From assembly GCA_003133425.1 (NCBI GenBank), contig PKXI01000114.1, forward strand, positions 1 to 6,198: 6,198 bases of DNA, given 5' to 3'. Shown in pieces: positions 1-4,504 of the stretch (position 1 is its first letter; each line of letters opens with the position of its first letter). Below the pieces are notes generated by a model, which worked only from the letters and a program-made list of their open reading frames with translations, was not told where the DNA came from and ran no database searches. The DNA comes from Acidobacteriaceae bacterium (lineage in GTDB: Bacteria > Acidobacteriota > Terriglobia > Terriglobales > Acidobacteriaceae). Position numbers and translations under genes: made by a program.

Positions 1-30
1 GTTTTAATTGTCGCCCGTCAGACAGACCTC

Positions 31-429
31 ATGACCTTCACCATTTGGAGGCGTCACAACAGGCGGGTTTGCAAGAGCACCAACTGATATGAACCTCGGT
101 GTGGCTGTCCGTTGCACGTTCAATTCGTTTGGAAGGGGGCCCCCGGCGTTTTCGAGGGTAAAAAGCTGACCTACCAGAACAAATGGTCATTGGAGCCCCG
201 TAGTTGGTCTGAAGCGCAGTCCAGAGCGAAGGACTTGGAGAAGCGCCTAAAGGACTTCGCTGAGGGCAAGGTACTGCCCAAAGGTACGACCGTCGAAGCG
301 GCATTGCAGGAGTGGTACAAATTCCGAGACCAAGACGGATTGGGCAATACCAAGGCAAAACAGATGGGTGGCAAACTCGTGGAGTGGTGCGAGAGAAACA
401 ACATTCTGCTCCTGACCGTTTTCCGCAGT
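31..429 (+). pseudogene. Tyrosine integrase, N-terminal remnant with in-frame stop
   Basis: The frame opens at ATG 31 with MTFTIWRRHNRRVC, meets a TGA at 85-87, and continues as YEPRCGCPLHVQFVWKG. It then reads through a stretch ending in EAALQEWYKF...AKQMGGKLVEWCERNNILLLT. The Cys-rich start, the linker rich in basic residues and the helical core-binding (SAM-like) segment match the N-terminal half of phage-type tyrosine recombinases (family knowledge, not searched). The catalytic domain with its R-H-R-Y residues is absent. Recognisable similarity stops near 429, although the frame stays open to 849. No clear Shine-Dalgarno precedes ATG 31. The shorter frame beginning at the TTG or GTT near 110 would lack the first part of the domain. 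I infer a dead integrase truncated by an older rearrangement. The family call is fairly firm; the exact 3' limit is approximate. Confidence 0.6.
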
Positions 430-797
430 TTCATCAACGAGTGCCCCAGCAACAATTTCAATACCCTTTTCGTAAGATGGCGGAAGCGACCGCTCTCAAA
501 TCCCGGAAACCTCCCGTTCGAGGCGGATGCAGCACATGGGGCTTCCGACGATTTCTGTCATTCACATTCAGAGTATCTTCGGCAAGCTGGATGCCGGAGC
601 CGGGAACGCGACGAGCAGAGATTCCGTCTTGAAGAGTTTGCGCGTTTTGGAGAGGCAAGCGTCCCCGGGCTTCAGGTTGCGTTGGAAGCATTTCACCGCA
701 CAGGCAACTGGAAGGAAACAGCGATGATATTCAGTCGGCCAAGGTGTGACGCCATCCAGCGGCGTGCTAGACAGCAAGGCAACGCATTAGCTGCAAA
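430..797. other. Decayed DNA, no recognised gene
   Basis: No convincing gene is present. The + frame continuing from the integrase remnant stays open but changes character and shows no integrase motifs. In a second + frame, 527-727 reads MQHMGLPTISVIHIQSIFGK and onward for 66 residues. It has the look of real protein, with balanced helix-forming composition, but has no ribosome site and I cannot assign it. It may be a scrap of another gene. The last part, 721-797, becomes AT-rich as it approaches the hip control region. Confidence 0.4.
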
Positions 798-815
798 AGT
801 GAGATTTATATCACT
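798..815. promoter_or_regulatory. hip operator O1 (imperfect palindrome)
   Basis: The 18-bp site reads AGTGAG-N6-ATCACT; the two arms are complementary at five of six positions. It matches the arm sequence and spacing of the second copy at 838-855, and the two centres are 40 bp apart, close to four helical turns. By analogy with hipBA of E. coli, where HipB dimers bind several spaced palindromes, this is probably a HipB operator. It lies upstream of the predicted -35 box. Confidence 0.65.
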
Positions 816-821
816 AAACAC

Positions 822-850
822 TTGTAATATCATAGATAGTGATATATAAA
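822..850 (+). promoter_or_regulatory. hipBA promoter
   Basis: A -35-like TTGTAA (822-827) and a -10-like TATAAA (845-850) are separated by 17 bp, the optimal sigma70 spacing. The -10 box lies wholly inside operator O2, so repressor binding would block RNA polymerase. Transcription would be expected to start about seven bases after the -10, at or next to the A of the hipB ATG at 857. The transcript is therefore probably leaderless, which also explains why no Shine-Dalgarno is seen. This is a prediction from sequence only. Confidence 0.6.
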
Positions 851-855
851 TCACT
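838..855. promoter_or_regulatory. hip operator O2 (perfect-arm palindrome)
   Basis: The 18-bp site reads AGTGAT-N6-ATCACT with perfectly complementary six-base arms. It covers the predicted -10 box and ends one base before the hipB ATG. It pairs with O1 at 798-815. HipB is the likely ligand, giving autoregulation of the toxin-antitoxin operon. Confidence 0.7.
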
Positions 856-856
856 C

Positions 857-1111
857 ATGCAGGCTTTGGCGGAACTCGGCGAGGCGGTCGCGGCAAAGCG
901 CAAGGCTCTCAAGTTGAGCCAGAGCGAGGTTGCCAGCCGCACTGGCCTCACGCGGGAGACTCTCCTGCGCTTTGAGCGAGGGCAGCTATCAGAGTTCGGC
1001 TCCCGCAAGCTGCTGGCTGTCCTCGCTGTTCTTGGACTGGAGATAAGCTTCACCGAAGTTGGGGCGGCTGGCACCCTCGATGAATTGCGGCGTGAGCGAG
1101 GTGGCGAATGA
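857..1111 (+). CDS. hipB: HipB-type antitoxin, XRE/Cro-family repressor
   Basis: An 84-residue DNA-binding antitoxin. A helix-turn-helix of the XRE/Cro type spans roughly residues 8-62. The core LSQSEVASRTGLTRETLLRFE occupies about residues 20-40 (scan helix around V25-L31, recognition helix around R33-F39), followed by RKLLAVLAVLGLEISF, the usual fourth and fifth helices. A flexible charged tail, about residues 70-84, fits the protease-labile C-terminus known in HipB proteins. It should bind HipA, inhibit it, and repress the operon through the two upstream palindromes. I chose ATG 857 over the in-frame GTG at 839: the GTG lies inside operator O2 and upstream of the predicted transcription start, whereas ATG 857 coincides with that start. 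The stop overlaps the hipA start (ATGA), indicating translational coupling. Confidence 0.88.
   Translation: MQALAELGEAVAAKRKALKLSQSEVASRTGLTRETLLRFERGQLSEFGSRKLLAVLAVLGLEISFTEVGAAGTLDELRRERGGE
1098..1103 (+). promoter_or_regulatory. hipA ribosome binding site
   Basis: GAGGTG lies within the last codons of hipB, four bases before ATG 1108. It fixes the hipA start at the ATGA overlap and makes toxin translation dependent on prior translation of hipB. Confidence 0.7.
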
Positions 1112-2457
1112 AGCTGAATGTCCACGTCCTCGATAAGCACGTCGGCGTGCTCGAACAGGTCGGCGACTTCCGCAGCGTCATGGCCTACACGCCGGATGCC
1201 GTGCCGGAGAACCTTGTTTCGCTGACGATGCCCGTCCGCACCGAGTCCTATCCGTGGGACGACGAACTCCATCCCATCTTCCGCATGAACTTACCCGAGG
1301 GTTACCTGCTGCAAGTTTTGCAGGAGGAGTTCGGACCGCACATCGGAGCCAGCCCGGTTGCGCTGCTCTCGGTCATTGGGCGCAACATGGTAGGACGGCT
1401 GAAGGTGGCTCCACCGGGCGCGGTGCTGGATGAACCGGCCAAGCCGGTCGAGGTCGCCGAACTCCTGAAGGGCGACAACTCCGAAGAGGCGTTCTCGCAG
1501 CTTGTGCGGGAGCACGCGAGGAGCGGCGTCTCGGGCGTCCTGCCGAAATTCCTCGATTCGGAGAAACAGAAAGGGACCGGGCTGGGTCGGCATCCAAAGG
1601 CGACCCTGCTGACCCACCGGCACATCGTCAAAGGCTCGTCCTCGCGGATTCCGTTCGCGACGGCCAACGAGCACGTGTGTATGCAGGTCGTGGCGAATGT
1701 GCTTCCCACTGCCAAGACGGAACTCTCTGAGGATGGCAACGTCCTCGTGGTGCATCGCTTCGACGTGGACGAGAGCGGCAAGCCCTTCCGTGCCTTGGAG
1801 GACTTCTGTTCGCTACTGGGGTTGCGCCCCGCTCAGAAGTACGAAACCACGTGGGAGAGAATCGCCAAGGCGGTACGGGCGCACGTGCCGGGACGAGACC
1901 ATTATGAAACCTTCCAGAAGCTGACCGCGATGCTGCTGCTGACCTACGCTCTGCGGAATGCTGATTGCCACGCCAAGAACATCGCGCTGCTCTACACATC
2001 GCGGGACGATGCCAGTCTCGCTCCCGCATACGATTTCTTCACGACCTCGGTCTATGCCGGGTACCAGCACAACCCACCCGGCATCGGCCTGATGGGCAAG
2101 AAGACGTGGCTCCCCGGCAAGACCCTCGCCCGATTCATGACCGCCAACTTTGGCATCCCGGAGAAGGAGCAGCGGGTGCTGGTCGAACGCATCAGCGATG
2201 CCGTCGCCGATACCGCCCCGGCAGTACGCGAGAAGATGGACAGCTTGGCTGGCTTCAAGGATACGGGCAAGCGGATGCTGGCGGCATGGAGCGAGGGCGT
2301 GAACTCGCTGCGAGATTCCCGGATGTACGGCCTGAGTCCGTGGAAGTCGAATCCGGCCTTCGAGGGTGTCTCCGACCCGCCGAAGCTGGAGGCCCCGCGA
2401 ACGGTCGTCGGGAGGTCGGAGCTACTGGCTGGCACCCGGAGGCGGAAGGCGAAGTGA
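1108..2457 (+). CDS. hipA: HipA-type serine/threonine kinase toxin
   Basis: 449 residues, close to the roughly 440 of E. coli HipA, and apparently intact. The N-terminal subdomain (about 1-105) has the HipA pattern VGVLEQVGDF ... FRMNLPEGYLLQVL ... LLSVIGRNMVGRLKV. The kinase core follows: a Gly-rich loop VSGVLPK (141-147), the strand with RFDVD near 217-221, KYETTW near 244-249, the catalytic loop RNADCHAKN (283-291, catalytic Asp286, Asn291) and the metal-binding LAPAYDFF (304-311, Asp309). In E. coli this enzyme phosphorylates glutamyl-tRNA synthetase, causing stringent-response dormancy; the target here is unknown. Ungapped alignment puts Gly140 where E. coli HipA has its autophosphorylated Ser150; a serine sits two residues on (Ser142). 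Because the N-terminal subdomain is fused, this is a two-gene hipBA system, not the split hipBST form. No clear terminator follows. Confidence 0.9.
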   Translation: MKLNVHVLDKHVGVLEQVGDFRSVMAYTPDAVPENLVSLTMPVRTESYPWDDELHPIFRMNLPEGYLLQVLQEEFGPHIGASPVALLSVIGRNMVGRLKVAPPGAVLDEPAKPVEVAELLKGDNSEEAFSQLVREHARSGVSGVLPKFLDSEKQKGTGLGRHPKATLLTHRHIVKGSSSRIPFATANEHVCMQVVANVLPTAKTELSEDGNVLVVHRFDVDESGKPFRALEDFCSLLGLRPAQKYETTWERIAKAVRAHVPGRDHYETFQKLTAMLLLTYALRNADCHAKNIALLYTSRDDASLAPAYDFFTTSVYAGYQHNPPGIGLMGKKTWLPGKTLARFMTANFGIPEKEQRVLVERISDAVADTAPAVREKMDSLAGFKDTGKRMLAAWSEGVNSLRDSRMYGLSPWKSNPAFEGVSDPPKLEAPRTVVGRSELLAGTRRRKAK

Positions 2458-2553
2458 AGCCCCGAGGCTGCATTGCGCCCGTCTGAGAGGAAATACTTGG
2501 CTATGCACACCACCGCTTCGAAATGCCGCTGTCCTAAAAACTGTCACAAGGAA

Positions 2554-2589
2554 ATATGAAACAGGCGAAACCTGCGAAATAGGCGAAAT
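2554..2589. repeat. 9-bp tandem repeat, four degenerate units
   Basis: Consecutive units ATATGAAAC, AGGCGAAAC, CTGCGAAAT and AGGCGAAAT keep GAAA in register every nine bases. The last three share GCGAAA exactly. A 9-bp period would preserve a reading frame, but no gene here is convincing. Function unknown. Confidence 0.6.
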
Positions 2590-2815
2590 CTTTTAGTGCA
2601 TACTTTCAACAACTTAGAGCAAGATTGAGCAGCCAGAAATCCGCCAAATTTTCAAATTGTGCCCATTTTTGTGCCCACGCTCCATCAAAATGGATGCCCT
2701 GTCCATAGCAATCCTGCTCAGTTGATTTCCTCCTCAGCAAACGGATTCGAACCCCTTCCGATCTCCGGCTGAACGCCCATTTGCGCGAGTTCTCCTCCTG
2801 CTCCAATCTTCACTC

Positions 2816-2840
2816 GCGCGAAGCGCTTCGGCGTTCGCGC
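2816..2840. repeat. GC-rich stem-loop with TTCG tetraloop
   Basis: GCGCGAA (2816-2822), a bulged G (2823) and CGC (2824-2826) pair with GCG (2831-2833) and TTCGCGC (2834-2840) around the loop TTCG (2827-2830). The C(TTCG)G closing arrangement is the extra-stable tetraloop known from RNA. There is no T-tract, so it is a poor intrinsic terminator. It lies just upstream of the ribosome site of the truncated integrase start at 2866 and may be part of its leader. Confidence 0.65.
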
Positions 2841-2865
2841 TTCACCGAGAGAGAGAGGAGACATC

Positions 2866-2889
2866 ATGGCAGTTTTCAAGAGGGGTTGA
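2866..2889 (+). pseudogene. Integrase start stub, seven codons
   Basis: AGGAGA at 2856-2861, four bases before ATG 2866, is a strong ribosome site, yet the frame reads only MAVFKRG before TGA at 2887-2889. MAVFKRG is a very common opening of phage-type tyrosine integrases (family knowledge). Sequence from about 2886 rightward instead matches a different integrase on the opposite strand. I infer that a rearrangement cut this gene almost at its start. Seven residues are too few for certainty. Confidence 0.4.
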
Positions 2890-3212
2890 TGTCTTCGAGG
2901 TAATCGCTCACAGCATCTACGAGTGAAATGCCGACTGGCTTATGGCCTGGAATCTCGGCAATCAAAACACCGGCCTTCGCCGCCTCAGGTTCCATGAACT
3001 TGCGTCGCGCCAAATCCAGCACATCTGTCTTCTCGGGCACATTCGCGAAAGCGCGATTTCCCCTCCCGCCACTGGAGGTAGCAGGCCCCCTCAAGGCGGA
3101 CCTCAACCACATCCTTAACGCGGACCTTGTCCTTCAGTTTTCCGTTGGATTCGACGACGGCAGGGTAGAAGTTCCAAGCGCCATCGACCCTGACTTTCTT
3201 GACGATGTTTAC
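2887..3212 (-). pseudogene. Tyrosine integrase, N-terminal remnant with frameshift
   Basis: On the minus strand the frame from 3212 reads VNIVKKVRVDGAWNFYPAV ... VKDVVEVRLEGACYLQWREG. It then runs off frame near 3064-3057 (GGGGAAA) and resumes one frame over as NRAFANVPEKTDVLDLARRK ... HKPVGISLVDAVSDYLEDI. This is the N-terminal arm plus the start of the core-binding domain of a phage-type integrase of a kind I associate with Acidobacteriota. One extra base in the G/A run would account for the shift. A TGA directly precedes 3212 and no start codon survives. The core-binding domain stops abruptly at about 2887, where it meets the start stub of another integrase head to head. The catalytic domain is missing. 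Family call firm, species inference weak. Confidence 0.65.
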
Positions 3213-3287
3213 TCACTGGGAGAGACCGTGGCTGAAGAGACTTTGGCCGTGGTGGTGAGACTCCTGAAACGTAAAATCGACGTTTCC

Positions 3288-3329
3288 TGGACACCATTAT
3301 GGACACCAAGGCAGTTAAAGCCAATATAA
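3288..3329 (+). pseudogene. Possible integrase C-terminal tail
   Basis: The + frame ends WTPLWTPRQLKPI and a TAA at 3327-3329, nine bases before the tRNA-Ser-like att scar. Repeated WTP-type or VGT-type tails next to the att site are something I associate with phage integrases. The DNA shows TGGACACC twice, 12 bp apart. The frame upstream runs antisense through the minus-strand integrase remnant and is not itself convincing, so only this tail is proposed. Confidence 0.25.
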
Positions 3330-3337
3330 TCAATGTC

Positions 3338-3358
3338 TGGCGGAGAGAGTGGGATTCG
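3338..3358 (-). other. tRNA-Ser 3'-end fragment, probable att core
   Basis: Read on the minus strand these 21 bases run from CGAATCCC in the T-loop through the T-stem and a CTCTCTCC acceptor strand to an encoded CCA. This matches the 3' end of bacterial tRNA-Ser genes. The rest of the tRNA is absent: beyond 3358 the sequence changes to a T-rich run. Such 3' duplicates are the usual product of integrase-mediated insertion into a tRNA gene. In this orientation the intact tRNA and the inserted element should lie to the right, and the original flank to the left. No second copy is in the window. Confidence 0.6.
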
Positions 3359-3380
3359 TTCTTTTTAAGTTATTTTAGAA

Positions 3381-3395
3381 TCTGTAAGTTACAGA
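3381..3395. repeat. 15-bp palindrome near the att scar
   Basis: TCTGTAA and TTACAGA are perfectly complementary seven-base arms around a single G, 22 bp to the right of the tRNA-Ser fragment. It could be an integrase or excisionase site or a regulator operator. Function is not shown by sequence. Confidence 0.55.
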
Positions 3396-3515
3396 AAACA
3401 AAATGCCACGAATGCTGTAAATGCCATGATTCCCGTGGCTGCTTGCCCGCCATTTGCCTATACGACGTTCGAACGCCAAAGGAATGCCCAGCTTCTGGAT
3501 CCCGGTCGGATGACC

Positions 3516-3539
3516 GTCCATCCGTCAGTCCATCCGTCA
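3516..3539. repeat. 12-bp tandem repeat, two exact copies
   Basis: GTCCATCCGTCA occurs twice without a gap and is followed by the first two bases of a third copy. Probably replication slippage in non-coding DNA. Confidence 0.7.
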
Positions 3540-3715
3540 GTTACCTTCTCGTAAACGGCCAAGTACGCCCACACCTTTTCCTAAAGTAGCGCAATCGGTC
3601 ACAGCCCCTTTTGCGATTACCTGCCTGCATAGCGTTGTTCGAACTTCCGGGATTGTTCGCATTCAGCACCCAGAGGTATGTCAGCATGGGGTATACGCCA
3701 AATCAACACTCCAGC

Positions 3716-3796
3716 TTGACACTATTCGTGTCTATCTAGGGTTCGTTCCTTATTTTCTTGACATATTTCACAAAACATCTAGAGTCTAACTAGACA
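3716..3796. promoter_or_regulatory. Repeated operator/res-like module
   Basis: Two imperfect direct copies lie 42 bp apart (four helical turns). Each begins TTGACA (3716-3721, 3758-3763), then TATT, and carries ATCTAG (3734-3739, 3777-3782) and GT. Inverted elements are superimposed: GACAC-N5-GTGTC (3718-3732) and GTCTA-AC-TAGAC (3784-3795). TGTCTA half-sites recall the TGTC-ended half-sites of Tn3-family res subsites, and the next gene is a serine recombinase. I infer a binding region for that recombinase, serving autoregulation, crossover or both. Confidence 0.4.
3758..3785 (+). promoter_or_regulatory. Recombinase promoter
   Basis: A consensus -35 TTGACA (3758-3763) is followed after 16 bp by TAGAGT (3780-3785), a four-of-six -10 match. 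The predicted start near 3792 leaves a leader of about 24 bases. The GTCTA/TAGAC inverted repeat overlaps the start point and would suit repression. GGGAGGT at 3805-3811 is the ribosome site, four bases before the ATG. Confidence 0.5.
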
Positions 3797-3815
3797 CTTT
3801 GTTTGGGAGGTCAAG

Positions 3816-4382
3816 ATGACAGCGGCGAAAAGGCATGAAAAGAGGGTGGGCTACATCAGGGTCAGCACCCTTGACCAAAACACGGATCGCCAGCTAGAGG
3901 GCGTGAAGCTGGACAAGGTGTTCACTGACAAGGCTTCCGGCAAGGACACGGCGCGGCCACAGTTGCAGGCTGCGCTCGAATACCTCCGGGAGGGCGACTT
4001 GCTCCTGGTTCACAGCATGGACAGACTCGCCAGAAGCGTAGATGACCTCCGAAGACTTGTTCTCGACCTCACCAAGAAGGGTGTCCACGTTCAGTTCGTC
4101 AAGGAGAACCTGACCTTCACAGGAGAGGACTCGGCGATGTCAAATCTCCTCTTGTCCTTGCTAGGGGCTGTGGCGGAGTTTGAACGCTCGATGATCCGCG
4201 AACGACAACGGGAAGGGATCGAGTTGGCGAAGAAAAAAGGTGTCTACAAGGGTCGGAAACCCTCCCTGGCGTCGGTGCAGGTCGCAGAGATTCGCAAGCG
4301 GGTTAAGGCCGGGGAGAAGAAGGCTGCATTAGCTGCTGAATACCGGATATCGCGGCAGACGTTGTATGCGGCTCTTGGTTGA
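3816..4382 (+). CDS. Serine recombinase (resolvase/invertase family)
   Basis: 188 residues, the normal size for small serine recombinases of the Tn3 resolvase/DNA invertase type. It is a nuclear-free cytoplasmic enzyme that cuts and rejoins DNA through a 5'-phosphoserine bond. The catalytic domain (about 9-140) shows VGYIRVSTLDQN with the nucleophile Ser17 and Arg15, the Q26 region, DLLLVHSMDRLARS with Asp69, Arg70 and Arg73, and LLSLLGAVAEFERSMIRERQREG leading into the long E helix. GVYKGRKPS (around 141-149) links to a C-terminal helix-turn-helix, AALAAEYRISRQTLYAAL, for site recognition. All expected catalytic residues are present, so it is probably active. ATG 3816 has a strong GGGAGGT site. 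Upstream repeats may be its binding region. It could resolve cointegrates or invert DNA; sequence alone does not decide, and no transposase is present. Confidence 0.9.
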   Translation: MTAAKRHEKRVGYIRVSTLDQNTDRQLEGVKLDKVFTDKASGKDTARPQLQAALEYLREGDLLLVHSMDRLARSVDDLRRLVLDLTKKGVHVQFVKENLTFTGEDSAMSNLLLSLLGAVAEFERSMIRERQREGIELAKKKGVYKGRKPSLASVQVAEIRKRVKAGEKKAALAAEYRISRQTLYAALG

Positions 4383-4417
4383 CGGCAAGAGAGGGGAAGT
4401 CCAGGATAAATGTCCGT

Positions 4418-4445
4418 TTGAATAACAGGTGCGCCAGCCTAAACT
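4418..4445 (+). promoter_or_regulatory. Candidate promoter of the DUF2235 gene
   Basis: TTGAAT (4418-4423) and TAAACT (4440-4445) are 16 bp apart, each matching four of six consensus bases. They lie in the 122-bp gap after the recombinase and would give a leader of about 50 bases. No clear terminator separates the two genes, so read-through from the recombinase promoter is also possible. Confidence 0.35.
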
Positions 4446-4504
4446 GTTCGAAGAATCCTTTCGCCATGAAACGGGTATGAGCGAACAGAAAGATTGAAGG
4501 CTCA

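Larger units (their letters stand above)
2458..2865. other. Non-coding junction region
   Basis: No credible gene. It holds a short GAAA-type minisatellite (2554-2589), a pair of GTGCCCA words 12 bp apart near 2660-2681, a T-loop-like GGATTCGAACC on the + strand near 2744 with poorly pairing flanks, a small ATGGA/TCCAT inverted repeat near 2690-2706 and a strong hairpin at 2816-2840. Read on the minus strand, the paired word gives VGTKMGT, a tail motif I associate with some phage integrases, but a stop lies directly upstream. Composition is AT-rich in the middle. Confidence 0.5.
3359..3757. other. Non-coding region upstream of recombinase
   Basis: No gene is supported. The open frame crossing 3299-3589 spans the att scar, lacks a ribosome site and shows no motifs. 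The stretch contains a 15-bp palindrome (3381-3395), a GCCACG/CGTGGC pair (3405-3410, 3434-3439), a CGGTC/GACCG hairpin (about 3503-3515), a 12-bp tandem repeat (3516-3539) and two GTTCGAAC palindromes (3467-3474, 3637-3644). This density of symmetrical sites suits the end of an integrated element. Confidence 0.45.

Noticed and set aside
839..841. GTG 839 as the hipB start
   Set aside because: It lies inside operator O2 and upstream of the predicted transcription start, and lacks a ribosome site; ATG 857 fits better.
1291..1781. Long minus-strand open frames opposite hipA
   Set aside because: They are antisense shadows of a well-supported kinase gene with strong codon bias; no ribosome sites or motifs.
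1108..2457. Three-gene hipBST system
   Set aside because: The N-terminal subdomain that HipS resembles is fused within this 449-residue HipA, and no separate small gene lies between hipB and hipA.
2458..2475. Intrinsic terminator after hipA
   Set aside because: Only a four-base AGCC/GGCT stem is seen and no T-tract follows.
2738..2775. T-loop-like GGTTCGAATCC on the minus strand as a tRNA or second att site
   Set aside because: The flanking T-stem arms pair poorly, there is no acceptor stem or anticodon arm, and no CCA end. It may be a relic, but it is too short to call.
2928..3329. Plus-strand 133-residue open frame
   Set aside because: It runs antisense through the minus-strand integrase remnant, which has recognisable protein motifs; only its last 13 codons are kept as a weak tail candidate.
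3516..3539. Start of a CRISPR array
   Set aside because: The two 12-bp copies are directly adjacent with no spacers, and no cas genes are present.
3299..3589. 96-residue open frame across the att scar
   Set aside because: It crosses the tRNA-Ser fragment and a recombination boundary, has no ribosome site and unconvincing composition.
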